DNA of 64,000 nt from Streptomyces alanosinicus (GCF_014650595.1 NZ_BMVG01000001.1:1299543-1363542); one strand, 5' to 3'; positions 47,569 through 56,436 are shown, counted from the stretch's first letter. Notes: generated by a model from the letters alone, not told the origin. Program-made: numbers and translations.

Positions 47569-48771
47569 ATGACGACCCTTCCGCGCCCGACCACCACTCT
47601 CACCGCGGACGACGCCCGCCGTATCGCCCTGCGGGCCCAGGGCTTCCTCGGCGTGCCCGACCGGCGGGCCGGAGTCCGCGGCGTGCTGCGCCACCTCGGC
47701 GCGGTCCAGCTCGACACGATCTCGGTCCTCGCCCGCTCCCATGAACTGGTGCCGTACTCCCGGCTCGGCGCGATCGGCCGCAAGACGGTCGAGTCCGCCT
47801 ACTGGAAGCCGGCGTCCGTCGGCGTGTCGCCGGCGCGCCCGCACGCCTTCGAGTACTGGTCGCACGCGGCCTGCATCCTCCCCGTCGAGGAGTGGCCGCA
47901 CTTCGCCTTCCGCCGCCGCGCCTACCGCGACCGCCCGCACTGGAACCACGAACTGCCCGAGGGCACCTACGAGCAGGTCGTCAAACAGCTGCGCGCGGAG
48001 GGCCCGCTGACCTCCACGGAGCTGGGCGGCGCGAAGAAGACGAACGAATGGTGGGACTGGTCCGGCACCAAGGTCGCCGTGGAACGCGCGCTGATGTACG
48101 GCGAGGTGGTGTGCGTCGAGCGCCGCGGCTGGAAGCGGGTGTACGACCTGGCCGAGCGCGCCATCCCGGACGCACTGCTGCACGACGAGCTGGACGACAC
48201 CGAGTGTCTGCGCCGTCTGGTCCGGCTGGCCGGCGAGTCCCTCGGCGTGGGCACACGCGCGGACATCGCCGACTACCACCGGCTCAAGGGCGAGCAGGTC
48301 GACGCGGTCATCGCCGACTCGGGTCTGGTCCCGGTCGAGGTGGAGGGCTGGTCCCGGCCGGCCTGGGCCGGCCCGGCGGCTCTGGCGACGCCGCCGCGCG
48401 GCCGCCACCGCACCACGCTGCTCTCGCCGTTCGACTCGCTGATCTGGGAGCGGGCACGTACGGAGCGGATCTTCGGCTTCACCCATCGCCTGGAGGCGTA
48501 TGTGCCCAAGCCGAAGCGGGTCCATGGCTACTTCGCCATGCCGGTGCTCGCCGGCGGCCGACTCGTCGGGCGCGTGGACCCGGCGCGCGAGGGGCGCACT
48601 CTGGTGGCCAAGCAGGTCACCGCGGACGGCCCGAAGGCGGTCCCGGCCATCGCCCAGGCCCTGATCGAGGCAGCCACCTGGGTGAACTGCACAGACGTCC
48701 GCGTGGAGCGGATGGACCCCCCGGAGCTGCGCGAGCCCCTGACGAGAGAACTGGGCCGCACGCTCGCCTAA
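47569..48771 (+). CDS. YcaQ/AlkX-like winged-helix DNA glycosylase
   Basis: 400 residues of the HTH_42 family. Members (Streptomyces sahachiroi AlkZ, E. coli YcaQ) excise bulky alkylated bases and unhook interstrand crosslinks. The catalytic motif is Q47-L-D49 in GAVQLDTISV: the QxD form of the general-protection YcaQ/AlkX subgroup, as opposed to QxQ of producer self-resistance AlkZ. Other matches: HAFEYWSHAACILP, LLSPFDSLIWERARTERIFGF and EAYVPKPKRVHGYFAMPVL. Start ATG at 47569, 49 bp after the acetyltransferase. The stop overlaps the convergent response regulator stop by 4 bp. Confidence 0.9.
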   Translation: MTTLPRPTTTLTADDARRIALRAQGFLGVPDRRAGVRGVLRHLGAVQLDTISVLARSHELVPYSRLGAIGRKTVESAYWKPASVGVSPARPHAFEYWSHAACILPVEEWPHFAFRRRAYRDRPHWNHELPEGTYEQVVKQLRAEGPLTSTELGGAKKTNEWWDWSGTKVAVERALMYGEVVCVERRGWKRVYDLAERAIPDALLHDELDDTECLRRLVRLAGESLGVGTRADIADYHRLKGEQVDAVIADSGLVPVEVEGWSRPAWAGPAALATPPRGRHRTTLLSPFDSLIWERARTERIFGFTHRLEAYVPKPKRVHGYFAMPVLAGGRLVGRVDPAREGRTLVAKQVTADGPKAVPAIAQALIEAATWVNCTDVRVERMDPPELREPLTRELGRTLA

Positions 48772-49514
48772 CGGATCTCCAGGATCTTCTCCCGCATCGC
48801 GTAGACCACGGCTTCCATCCTGGAGTGCAGCTGGAGCTTCTCCAGGATGTTGCGGACGTGGTTCTTCACGGTGTTCTCGGAGATGAACAGTTCCTTGGCG
48901 ATGTCCCGGTTGTTCATCCCGGTCGCGACGAGTTTGAGGACCTCCAGCTCCCGGTCGGTCAGCCGCGGCGCGGGCACCAGCCGGCGCTCGTCGGTGCGCT
49001 GGATCATCGACTTGAACTCGGTGAGGAGCTTGGACGCCATGGACGGGCTGATCTGCGACTGCCCGTCGGCCACCGCGCGAATGGCGGTCGCCACCTCGTC
49101 CGTGGAGATCTCCTTGAGGAGGTATCCGGTCGCGCCCGCCTTGATCGCGTCGTAGAGGTCGGCCTCCTCGTCGCTGATCGTCAGCATGATGATCTTGGCG
49201 CTGGGGGCGACCTCCTTGATGGAGGTGCAGGCCTCGATCCCGCCGCGCTTGGGCATGCGGACGTCCATCAGCACGATGTCGGGCAGCAGATCGGCGGCCT
49301 TGTCCACGGCCTCGGCGCCGTCGCCGGCCTCGCCGACGACCTGGATGTCCTCCTCGGCCTTCAGCACGATCTCCAAGCCACGCCGGAAGAGAGCGTGGTC
49401 GTCCACGACCAGGACCCTGATCGGTTCCGCGCGTACGGAGCCGGTGTCCGGGCCCATGCCGATGACACCGTCGTCGCCGTCCTCGTCCCGCATCGGTCCG
49501 AAGGTGTCCGCCAT
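48768..49514 (-). CDS. NarL/LuxR-type response regulator
   Basis: 248 residues. A 30-residue acidic N-terminal stretch precedes a receiver domain (RVLVVDDHALFRRGLE, phospho-Asp in DIVLMDVRMP, LTISDEEADL, K in GYLLKEI). The C-terminal LuxR helix-turn-helix (LTDRELEVLKLVATGMNNRDIAKELF, SENTVKNHVRNILEKL) follows. ATG at 49514 has GGGGAGGAA 4-5 nt upstream; the longer frame to 49679 is not supported. No cognate sensor kinase is adjacent, so it is an orphan or is paired elsewhere. Located directly downstream of hpf on the same strand, separated by a strong terminator. Confidence 0.92.
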   Translation of the reverse strand: MADTFGPMRDEDGDDGVIGMGPDTGSVRAEPIRVLVVDDHALFRRGLEIVLKAEEDIQVVGEAGDGAEAVDKAADLLPDIVLMDVRMPKRGGIEACTSIKEVAPSAKIIMLTISDEEADLYDAIKAGATGYLLKEISTDEVATAIRAVADGQSQISPSMASKLLTEFKSMIQRTDERRLVPAPRLTDRELEVLKLVATGMNNRDIAKELFISENTVKNHVRNILEKLQLHSRMEAVVYAMREKILEIR

Positions 49515-49658
49515 CGTTCCTCCCCCTGAAGGCTGTGGCCTGTGATCCTGTGCCATCGCCAACCCAAGGCAGCGGCCCACCGGTTGGGCCGGTCCGGCCA
49601 TGATTTCATGCCCAGGCGACACCGAGGTGACGTGCGGGGCGTGAAGTGGTCGCACACA

Positions 49659-49696
49659 GGTGCCCCTGGGGGCGCACACGCGCTTCCAGGGGCACC
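49659..49696 (-). terminator. Strong hairpin terminator after hpf
   Basis: Perfect 11-bp stem GGTGCCCCTGG (49659-49669) with CCAGGGGCACC (49686-49696), 16-nt loop, 24 bp beyond the hpf stop. It insulates the response regulator gene downstream. Confidence 0.8.
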
Positions 49697-49719
49697 GGCT
49701 CGACGTCGGCCGGGTGACG

Positions 49720-50406
49720 TCAGCCGCCCAGCGCGCCCCCCGTCGCGGGCAGCTGCGCGACCATCGGGTCCGTGTTGAGGTGGATCACACCGTAGTCGTA
49801 GGCATGTCGCCGGTAGACGACGCTCGGTTCCTTCGTCTCCGAGTCGACGAACAAGTAGAAGTCGTGGCCGACCAGTTCCATCTCATAGAGGGCCTGGTCC
49901 AGGCTCATCGGAGCGGCGACATGGGTCTTCTCCCGGACGACGAGGGGGCCCTCACCCTTGACCTCCAGCGAGCCGATCTTCTTCGTCGGCACTCCGTCCG
50001 CCTCGTCCTCCTGGACGGGCAGACCATTGCCGTTCAGCGTGGCCGCGCCAGGGACGTGGTCGGGGACCTCGGCCGCCGAGATCCGCCGTGCGCCACGGCG
50101 CGAGAACCGCTTGTCGTGCTGCTTGCGCAGCTGGGCGTCCAGTTTCTCCGCGGCGAGGTCGAGTGCCGCGTACGGGTCGCTGGCCGCCGCCTCCGCCCGG
50201 ATCACCGGACCGCGGGAGCGGAGCGTGATCTCCACTCGGTCACAGCGGTCGGCCTGTCGGGGGTTGGGCTCCTTGGACACCTCGACGTCGAGGCTGATCA
50301 CCTTGCCGTCGAGCTTCTGGATCTTCTCCAGCTTCAGCTTCTCGGCCACGTGCTTGCGGAACCGCTCGGGCACCTCGGTCTTGCGGCCTTTGACGACGAT
50401 GTCCAC
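49720..50406 (-). CDS. hpf: Long-form ribosome hibernation promoting factor HPF
   Basis: 228 residues, the long type that pairs 70S ribosomes into inactive 100S dimers during stasis. The N-terminal S30AE domain (VDIVVKGRKTEVPERFRKHV ... RVEITLRSRGPVIRAE) binds the decoding centre. A linker follows, then the C-terminal dimerisation domain (DQALYEMELVGHDFYLFVDS, YRRHAYDYGVIHL). GTG at 50406 with GGAG 6 nt upstream matches the family start. The open frame continues 72 codons upstream, and a second GTG after GGAGGAGGAG (near 50502) could initiate a longer form. A 311-bp upstream region separates it from comF. Confidence 0.95.
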   Translation of the reverse strand: MDIVVKGRKTEVPERFRKHVAEKLKLEKIQKLDGKVISLDVEVSKEPNPRQADRCDRVEITLRSRGPVIRAEAAASDPYAALDLAAEKLDAQLRKQHDKRFSRRGARRISAAEVPDHVPGAATLNGNGLPVQEDEADGVPTKKIGSLEVKGEGPLVVREKTHVAAPMSLDQALYEMELVGHDFYLFVDSETKEPSVVYRRHAYDYGVIHLNTDPMVAQLPATGGALGG

Positions 50407-50717
50407 GCAGAACTCCGTTCCCGGATCGCTCCGCTCCAGCGGCGGAGCATCTCCCTCTTGCACCAGATCCGGTGAGCACCGGACCTCGGACTCGGTGACG
50501 TCCACCTCCTCCTCCCCCAAGGGCGAGATCTCCACCCCGCCGGCCCGGTGTTTGTGGAAAACCCATGGCACGGCATTCCGATATGCGAGGTGTGGCCTGC
50601 GCCTTTCCTCACAACCGAACATATCTCGCCCGGACGGATGTCGTCACCCTCTACTCCGGCGTACCTCCGTTCAGGTGAATTGCGCCTCTCGCTACCTGCA
50701 ACGATGCGAGTCAGCGG
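50407..50717. other. 311-bp region between comF and hpf (hpf promoter region)
   Basis: Both flanking genes are on the minus strand. The hpf-proximal third is an open reading frame in phase with hpf (see hpf entry). The middle is comparatively AT-rich, for example ATATGCGAGG and ACATATCTCG in plus orientation (about 50580-50630), and is the likeliest promoter zone. No separate gene seen. Confidence 0.45.
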
Positions 50718-51572
50718 TCAGTTCCTGTTTATTTCAAAAGAATCCCGCGGAGCGGCGATCACGGCCGCATGGAGTACACCCCCGAGGGCGTTCAACGCCC
50801 CCTTTTCCGGTGCACCATGCATCCACTTCCCGCTCTCCTGCCGTGCTCCGATCCGTCGTTCATCCCTTCCTTCCCGAGTTACGCCCTCGTACACGACCGT
50901 TCCCCCTATGGTTCGCTCTTCCGCCACCTCCCGTACGACTCGTGCCGCCTCCGCGAGGCTCGCACCGGTCGTGATCAGGTCGTCCACGAGCACGACCTGT
51001 CCGCCGCCGAGGAGCCGGGCACCGCCCGCCGTGACCTCCAGGGCGCCCGCGAGGTTCGCGAGGCGCCGCCGGGCGTCGAGCCCGGCCTGGTCCGCCACGG
51101 CCCGCCGCTGACACAGCACGGCCGCCACCCTGGCGGGCGTGCCACTGCGCCGCAGCTCCCCGGCCGCCGCGAGCGCCATCCGCCGCACCGGATCGTGCCC
51201 ACGCGCCCGCACGGCCCACCGGGCGGAGGGCACGGGGACGAGCAGCACGGGCCGCAGACCCGCTTCCCCGGCACCACTGCCGCCGAGCCCCGCCCGCACC
51301 GCCCCCGCCAGAGCCACACCCAGCACTCCCGCGAGAGACAGCGCGCCCCGTTCCTTGTGCGCGAGGAGCAGTGTGCGCACCTCGCCCGCGTACGGAGCGG
51401 CCGCGTGCACCACCGGCAGCCCGGCCGGCTCCGGCACCGGCCGCACCCGCCGCGGCGCGCGTCCGCACAGCGCGGCCCGGCACCGTGGGCAGAGCACCGT
51501 ACGAGGTGCTCCGCAGCCCGTGCAGTCGGCCGGCAGCACCAGGTCGGTGAGGTCCCGCCACCACCCCCGCAT
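50718..51572 (-). CDS. ComF-family phosphoribosyltransferase-like protein
   Basis: 284 residues, related to the ComFC/GntX group. N-terminal zinc finger of four cysteines (CTGCGAPRTVLCPRC) followed by a type I PRTase fold. The PRPP-binding loop VVLVDDLITTGASLAEA is intact, as are the RGHDPVRRMA and RRAVADQAGLDARRRLANL segments. ATG at 51572 (MRGWWRDLTDLVLP) is the family start; the longer frame runs into the repeat at the lpqB end. Last gene of the mtrA-mtrB-lpqB-comF unit. The tail after the PRTase (about 60 residues) is unusually long. Role in Streptomyces unknown; in naturally competent bacteria ComF takes part in DNA uptake. Confidence 0.88.
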   Translation of the reverse strand: MRGWWRDLTDLVLPADCTGCGAPRTVLCPRCRAALCGRAPRRVRPVPEPAGLPVVHAAAPYAGEVRTLLLAHKERGALSLAGVLGVALAGAVRAGLGGSGAGEAGLRPVLLVPVPSARWAVRARGHDPVRRMALAAAGELRRSGTPARVAAVLCQRRAVADQAGLDARRRLANLAGALEVTAGGARLLGGGQVVLVDDLITTGASLAEAARVVREVAEERTIGGTVVYEGVTREGRDERRIGARQESGKWMHGAPEKGALNALGGVLHAAVIAAPRDSFEINRN

Positions 51573-51650
51573 GTGCACCACTGTGCCAACGCCGAAGCGG
51601 CTCTGCCACCCCTGTGGAAAACCCCCTGTGGACAACGCCGGGTAGCGCGC

Positions 51651-51720
51651 GAGACGGTGTCCAGCCCGGATGGAGACGCGGTGTTCAGCCCGGAATGGAG
51701 ACGCGGTGTTCAGCCCGGAT
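51651..51720. repeat. Three tandem ~24-bp units at the lpqB stop codon
   Basis: GGAGACGCGGTGTTCAGCCC plus GGAAT/GGAT occurs at 51672-51696 and 51697-51720, and in a shorter form (GAGACGGTGTCCAGCCCGGAT) at 51651-51671. The third unit contains the TGA stop of lpqB (51710-51712) and the LpqB C-terminal codons (PVYPG). The others lie in the gap before comF. Confidence 0.9.
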
Positions 51721-53545
51721 AGACCGGTGCCGTACCGTCCTTGTCCACCTTCTGCCACTGCGCCCCGGACGGCAGCCGTACGATCCCGTCGTCCGAGTAG
51801 GCCACCAGCGGCACCCGCTCGTCCTCGGACGCGGCGATCGCCTTGACGCCGGGAAGCCCGCCCGGCGTCGGACCGTCGAGTGTGGAGCCGTCGACCTGGA
51901 CGTACCTCATCTGCAGCACACCGCCCTGCTCCCGGCCGACGACGAGCAGCCTGCTGTCACCTGCCCACGACAGGGCGGTGACCTGCTCCAGGTCGGGCGC
52001 GGCCGAGCGCAGGTCGACGACCGACATGCCCTGACCGGTGCCGTCGCCGTGCTGGACGCGGCCGATGAGCAGGGACTGCTTGTCGTCCTTCTCCACGACC
52101 AGCGCGATCCGCACACCGTCGCCCGCCACCCGGGCGTCCGTGATCTGGCCGGGCAGGTCCGGGACCGCGACCTGCTCGGCCTTGGTGGCGCCCTGCCGCA
52201 GGATGTAGAGCCGGGCGCGCTGCGGGTCGCGGTCGGCCACCCACAGGTCGCCGCGGGCGTCCCAGCTCGGCGTCGTCAGCCGGTCGTGGGCGGTCGGGCC
52301 CTGGCTGGTCACCAGCGCGCCGCCCAGCGAAGCACCCGTCGTCAGCGAGGTCATGTACAAGGATCTGCCCTGGTCACCGACCCCGGCCGCAGAGTGCTCG
52401 TCCCGCGACACCGCCACCGACTCAAGCGCCTTGGCACCCTCGCCCAGCGGCCCCGGCACGGCGAGGGCGTCGGTGTTCGTGCTCCCCGTCGGCATCCGTA
52501 CCAGCCGGTGCTTGCCGTCGAGGTAGTACAGGTTGTCGGGGCTCTTGGCCGACCCGTGCCAGGCGGCGGACTCGGCGCGCTCCTCGCTCAGGTCGCACAG
52601 CCGGTGGCCGCCGACACCCTGCAACTCGACCGACTCCAGCGTCGGCGCCAGGTTCCGCAGGGTGAACAGCACCTGCGTCGCCATCTCGGTGCAACTGGTC
52701 GCCTTGACCTGGGAATCCTTCAGGTTCAGCGGCACGGTCAGCTTGTTCTGGTCGTCCGGCGCCAGACCCGACACGTCCTTCTGCAGCGCCGTACCCATCG
52801 GGAAGCCGGACCTGACGACCGGGTCGAGCCAGCCGGAGGGGCCGGCCAGCAGCGAGCGGACCATCTGCGTCATCGGGTCCACCTTGCTGCGCACGAACAC
52901 CGGATCGGCGACCGCCACCGGCTGCCCCGTCGACCTGACCACCGTGTCGGAAGCGAAGTAGTACTTGTCGACGGACGTGTAGTTGCGCTGGAAGTCCGAC
53001 TTGCCCATGACGACCCCGTCGGGCAGCTTGTCGATGCGCCACTGACCGTCCTTGGGGTTCCGCGTGAGATGCACCTTCCTGCGGAAGGAACCACCGGTCG
53101 GCTGATACGCCTGCTGCCCGTCCACGGTCGCGACCCGGCTGCCCGCCAGGACACAGGTGATGCTGCTGGGCAGATCCGGGCTGCCACCCGCCCGGCAGCC
53201 GGGCTCGATGCTCGGTCCGCCCGCGAGGACCGTGGTCGACCGATCCGGCCGCCAAGTGCTCGCCGCGTCGGACGTCAGGTACTTGCGGGCCGTGTCATAC
53301 CCCGGATCGTCGCTGGTCAGCGCCTCCAGGAAGCCCTGCATGATCTCGGCGGGCCCGGCGCCCTCGGCCGGCGGCACGGCGAACACCCGGACCCCGGTGT
53401 CCTGCCGCGGCGTGGACTCCACGTTCTTCAGGTCCCCGCTGTCGGGCATCGAGGCGCACCCGGCCAGCAGTACGGCCCCCAAGGCGGTGTACGCCACCGC
53501 GCGTCCCGGCCTGGGCCGAGCGCCCCCCGTGCGGTCAGCGCCCAC
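51710..53545 (-). CDS. lpqB: Lipoprotein LpqB, MtrAB accessory
   Basis: 611-residue exported lipoprotein that in actinobacteria modulates the MtrB sensor. Signal peptide with lipobox LLAGC, lipidated C30. A GerMN-like domain (about 60-330, including KVDPMTQMVRSLLAGPSGWLD) precedes a beta-propeller-like C-terminal half (repeated SRLLVVGREQGG-type blades). GTG at 53545 with GGAGG 7 nt upstream. It overlaps the mtrB 3' end by 11 bp, so the two are translationally coupled. Located in the conserved mtrA-mtrB-lpqB order. Confidence 0.95.
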   Translation of the reverse strand: MGADRTGGARPRPGRAVAYTALGAVLLAGCASMPDSGDLKNVESTPRQDTGVRVFAVPPAEGAGPAEIMQGFLEALTSDDPGYDTARKYLTSDAASTWRPDRSTTVLAGGPSIEPGCRAGGSPDLPSSITCVLAGSRVATVDGQQAYQPTGGSFRRKVHLTRNPKDGQWRIDKLPDGVVMGKSDFQRNYTSVDKYYFASDTVVRSTGQPVAVADPVFVRSKVDPMTQMVRSLLAGPSGWLDPVVRSGFPMGTALQKDVSGLAPDDQNKLTVPLNLKDSQVKATSCTEMATQVLFTLRNLAPTLESVELQGVGGHRLCDLSEERAESAAWHGSAKSPDNLYYLDGKHRLVRMPTGSTNTDALAVPGPLGEGAKALESVAVSRDEHSAAGVGDQGRSLYMTSLTTGASLGGALVTSQGPTAHDRLTTPSWDARGDLWVADRDPQRARLYILRQGATKAEQVAVPDLPGQITDARVAGDGVRIALVVEKDDKQSLLIGRVQHGDGTGQGMSVVDLRSAAPDLEQVTALSWAGDSRLLVVGREQGGVLQMRYVQVDGSTLDGPTPGGLPGVKAIAASEDERVPLVAYSDDGIVRLPSGAQWQKVDKDGTAPVYPG

Positions 53546-55736
53546 GAAATGCCTCCCCTGGCTCCATCGAGTCCTGCGGCCCAGCCACGTGGTCCTGCGG
53601 CTCGGCCACGTGGTTCTTCGGCCCAACCGCGTCGTCCTGTGGCCCGGCCGCGTCCGGACGGGCCGCGCCCGCCTCGGGTGCCGGATCCACGGCGGCCTTG
53701 CCGTCCGTATCCACGGCAGCCCTGTCGTCCGTGCGCCGTGCGCCACCCGTGGGCCGGGGCACCACACGCGCGCCGTTGCCGTTGCCGGGCAGTGCGGCCG
53801 GATCGGCGGCGGGCGCGACGGCGCTCAGCCGCGGCGCGATCGGGGCGCGCGGCGGCAGCGCGGGTGTCTGGCCGCCGCCCTGCTGCACGGGTACGGTCGC
53901 CCGCTTCTCCTCGGCTCCGCCGGGCAGACCGGCCTCGTCGAGGCCGCGATTGCGGCGCGAGTCCTTGGGCTCCAGCGGTATCGGCGAGCCCCGTAGCGGC
54001 TCGTCCGCGGTCCTCGGCAGCGTCAGCCGGAACTGGGAGCCACCGCCCGGCTCGCCCCAGGCCTGCAGCCAGCCGCCGTGCAGCCGCGCGTCCTCCAGGG
54101 CGATCGACAGCCCGAGGCCCGTACCGCCGGTGGTCCGCGCGCGTGCCGGGTCCGCCCGCCAGAAGCGGCTGAAGACGCGCGTCGCCTCGCCCGGCTTGAG
54201 GCCCACGCCGTAGTCGCGGACGGCGACGGCGACCGCGCCGCCCGCCGCGGCGAGCTTGACGATGACGTCCTTGCCCTCGCCGTGCTCGACGGCGTTGACG
54301 ACGAGGTTGCGCAGTACGCGCTCCACGCGCCGGGCGTCGGCCTCGGCGACGACGGGCTGCTGATCGCCCAGCACGCGTATGTGCGTGCCCTTGCGCTCCG
54401 CGAGCGGCTCGGCGCCGCTGACCACGCGCCGGACGACCTCCCTGAGGTCTATCGGCTCGGCCTCCAGCGCCGCCGCGCCCGCGTCGAAGCGGCTGATCTC
54501 CAGCAGGTCCGCGAGCAGCGACTCAAAGCGGTCCAGCTGGTCGGCGAGCAGCTCCGCCGACCGCGAGGTCACCGGGTCGAAGTCCTCGCGCGCCTCATGG
54601 ATGACGTCGGCGGCCATCCGGACGGTCGTCAGCGGCGTACGCAGCTCGTGCGAGACGTCCGAGACGAACCGGCGCTGCATCCGCGACAGGTCCTCCAGCT
54701 GCTGGATCTTCAGCTGGAGGTTCTGCGCCATCTTGTTGAAGGCCTCGCCCAGGCGCGCGATGTCGTCCTCGCCGGTGACCTTCATCCGCTCCTGCAACCG
54801 CCCGGCGGACAGCCGCTCCGCGATCCCGGCCGCCATCCGCACCGGTGTGACGACCTGACGCACCACCAGCCAGGCGATGGCCCCGAGCAGCACGACGACG
54901 AACAGCCCGGCGGTCGCGAGGGTGCCCTTGACCAGGCTGAGGGACTTCTCCTCCTGCGTGAGCGGGAAGAGGTAGTACAGCTCGTACGGCCGCCCGTTGG
55001 GGTCGTTGACCTGCTTGCCGATGACCAGCGCCGGCTGCGACTCCTTGCCGTTGGAGTACGTGATCCGGGTGTAGCTCTGCGCGGCCGTCGTACCGCTGTT
55101 GACCCGATCGCGCAGATCGGTGGGCACGCTGGAGGTCGCGTTGACGTACCCGGAGCCACGGGGGCTGCGCCCGCCGCCGCTGTCGTCTCCCACGGGCAGC
55201 GTGACGACATTGAAGGCGCCCGCGCCACCACTGGACAAGGACTCCACGAGGTCGCTCATCCACGGGATGACGTTCTGCGACGGACGGCCGTCCGTGGTCG
55301 ACGTGCCGTCGGCGGTGCCGCTCCCGGTGGCCGCGCCCGTACCGGCACCACTGGCCGCCTCGTCGGCCTTCTGCTTGGCCACCGCGAAACCTCCGGTGGC
55401 CTGGCTCTGCGAGGCCCTCACCTTCGCGTCCAGCAGGCCGTTGCGCACCTGCCCGATCACGACGAAACCCAGCAGCAGGACGACGCCCAGCGACATCACG
55501 AGTGTCGTGGCGACGACCCTCAGCTGGATGTTGCGCCGCCACAGCCGCATCACCGGCAGCAGCGGGCGGCGCACCCAGCGCAGGAACAGCCTGAGGACCG
55601 GGCTCCCCTGAACCCCGCCCTCGAGCAGCCCGCCCTCGAAAAGACTCCTGAACCGCGCACCAGCCGTCCGGCCGACAGGCCGCCCCGGACGGGCCCCGGG
55701 CCGACCGGGGGCCGAAGCGGCGCTGTCCCCGGACAT
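53535..55736 (-). CDS. mtrB: Sensor histidine kinase MtrB
   Basis: 733 residues. Two membrane helices (about 82-108 and 280-305) bracket an extracytoplasmic sensor loop. HAMP domain, then HisKA with phospho-acceptor H363 (SDVSHELRTPL) and an HATPase domain (NLVVNAVEHG, DYGVGL, GGTGLGLSIA). A Pro/Ala-rich tail of about 140 residues ends in a heptapeptide repeat coded by four 21-bp units. ATG at 55736 lies 1 nt after the mtrA stop. MtrAB controls cell-wall, osmotic and developmental genes, and in Streptomyces also antibiotic production. The tail is longer than in mycobacterial MtrB (567 aa). Confidence 0.95.
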   Translation of the reverse strand: MSGDSAASAPGRPGARPGRPVGRTAGARFRSLFEGGLLEGGVQGSPVLRLFLRWVRRPLLPVMRLWRRNIQLRVVATTLVMSLGVVLLLGFVVIGQVRNGLLDAKVRASQSQATGGFAVAKQKADEAASGAGTGAATGSGTADGTSTTDGRPSQNVIPWMSDLVESLSSGGAGAFNVVTLPVGDDSGGGRSPRGSGYVNATSSVPTDLRDRVNSGTTAAQSYTRITYSNGKESQPALVIGKQVNDPNGRPYELYYLFPLTQEEKSLSLVKGTLATAGLFVVVLLGAIAWLVVRQVVTPVRMAAGIAERLSAGRLQERMKVTGEDDIARLGEAFNKMAQNLQLKIQQLEDLSRMQRRFVSDVSHELRTPLTTVRMAADVIHEAREDFDPVTSRSAELLADQLDRFESLLADLLEISRFDAGAAALEAEPIDLREVVRRVVSGAEPLAERKGTHIRVLGDQQPVVAEADARRVERVLRNLVVNAVEHGEGKDVIVKLAAAGGAVAVAVRDYGVGLKPGEATRVFSRFWRADPARARTTGGTGLGLSIALEDARLHGGWLQAWGEPGGGSQFRLTLPRTADEPLRGSPIPLEPKDSRRNRGLDEAGLPGGAEEKRATVPVQQGGGQTPALPPRAPIAPRLSAVAPAADPAALPGNGNGARVVPRPTGGARRTDDRAAVDTDGKAAVDPAPEAGAARPDAAGPQDDAVGPKNHVAEPQDHVAGPQDSMEPGEAFRGR
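53571..53654 (-). repeat. Four tandem 21-bp units at the mtrB 3' end
   Basis: Units at 53571-53591, 53592-53612, 53613-53633 and 53634-53654 encode a degenerate GPQDxVA-type heptapeptide in the MtrB C-terminal tail. The block ends 26 bp upstream of the lpqB start codon on the minus strand. Confidence 0.88.
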
Positions 55737-55737
55737 G

Positions 55738-56427
55738 TCAGCTGGGTCCGGCCTTGTAACCGACGCCACGGACGGTCACCACGATCTCCGGGCGCTCCGG
55801 GTCCTTCTCGACCTTGGAACGCAGCCGCTGGACGTGCACGTTGACGAGCCGCGTGTCGGCGGCGTGGCGGTAGCCCCACACCTGTTCGAGCAGCACCTCA
55901 CGCGTGAACACCTGCCACGGCTTGCGGGCGAGCGCGACCAGCAGGTCGAACTCCAGCGGGGTCAGTGCGATCGACTGCCCGTCCCGCTTCACCGAGTGCC
56001 CGGCCACGTCGATGACCAGGTCACCGATGGTCAGCTGCTCCGGCGCCGGCTCCTCCGACCTGCGCAGGCGCGCCCGGATCCGGGCGACCAGCTCCTTCGG
56101 CTTGAACGGCTTGACGATGTAGTCATCGGCGCCCGACTCCAGGCCCACGACGACATCGACGGTGTCGCTCTTCGCCGTGAGCATCACGATCGGCACCCCG
56201 GACTCTCCCCGGATCAGCCGGCACACCTCGATGCCGTCCCGTCCGGGCAGCATCAGGTCGAGCAGCACCAGATCGGGCTTGGTCTCCCGGAAAGCGGCCA
56301 GCGCCTTGTCGCCGTCGGCTACGAAAGACGGCTCAAAACCTTCACCACGCAACACGATGCCGAGCATCTCGGCCAGTGCGGTGTCGTCGTCGACGACAAG
56401 GACTCGTCCCTTCATAAACGACATCAT
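55738..56427 (-). CDS. mtrA: Response regulator MtrA (OmpR family)
   Basis: 229 residues. Receiver domain with acidic pocket D13-D15, phospho-acceptor D57 in LLDLMLPGRDG, T in MLTAKSD and K in YIVKPFKPKELVARI. The winged-helix DNA-binding domain follows (LTPLEFDLLVALARKPWQVFTREVLLEQVWGY, RLVNVHVQRLRSKVE, VTVRGVGYKAG). Start uncertain by a few residues: ATGs at 56427, 56424 and 56415 are in frame. First gene of the mtrA-mtrB-lpqB-comF unit. Upstream DNA contains several GTSAC pentamers like the half-sites reported for MtrA. Confidence 0.97.
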   Translation of the reverse strand: MMSFMKGRVLVVDDDTALAEMLGIVLRGEGFEPSFVADGDKALAAFRETKPDLVLLDLMLPGRDGIEVCRLIRGESGVPIVMLTAKSDTVDVVVGLESGADDYIVKPFKPKELVARIRARLRRSEEPAPEQLTIGDLVIDVAGHSVKRDGQSIALTPLEFDLLVALARKPWQVFTREVLLEQVWGYRHAADTRLVNVHVQRLRSKVEKDPERPEIVVTVRGVGYKAGPS

Positions 56428-56436
56428 CCCATTCTC

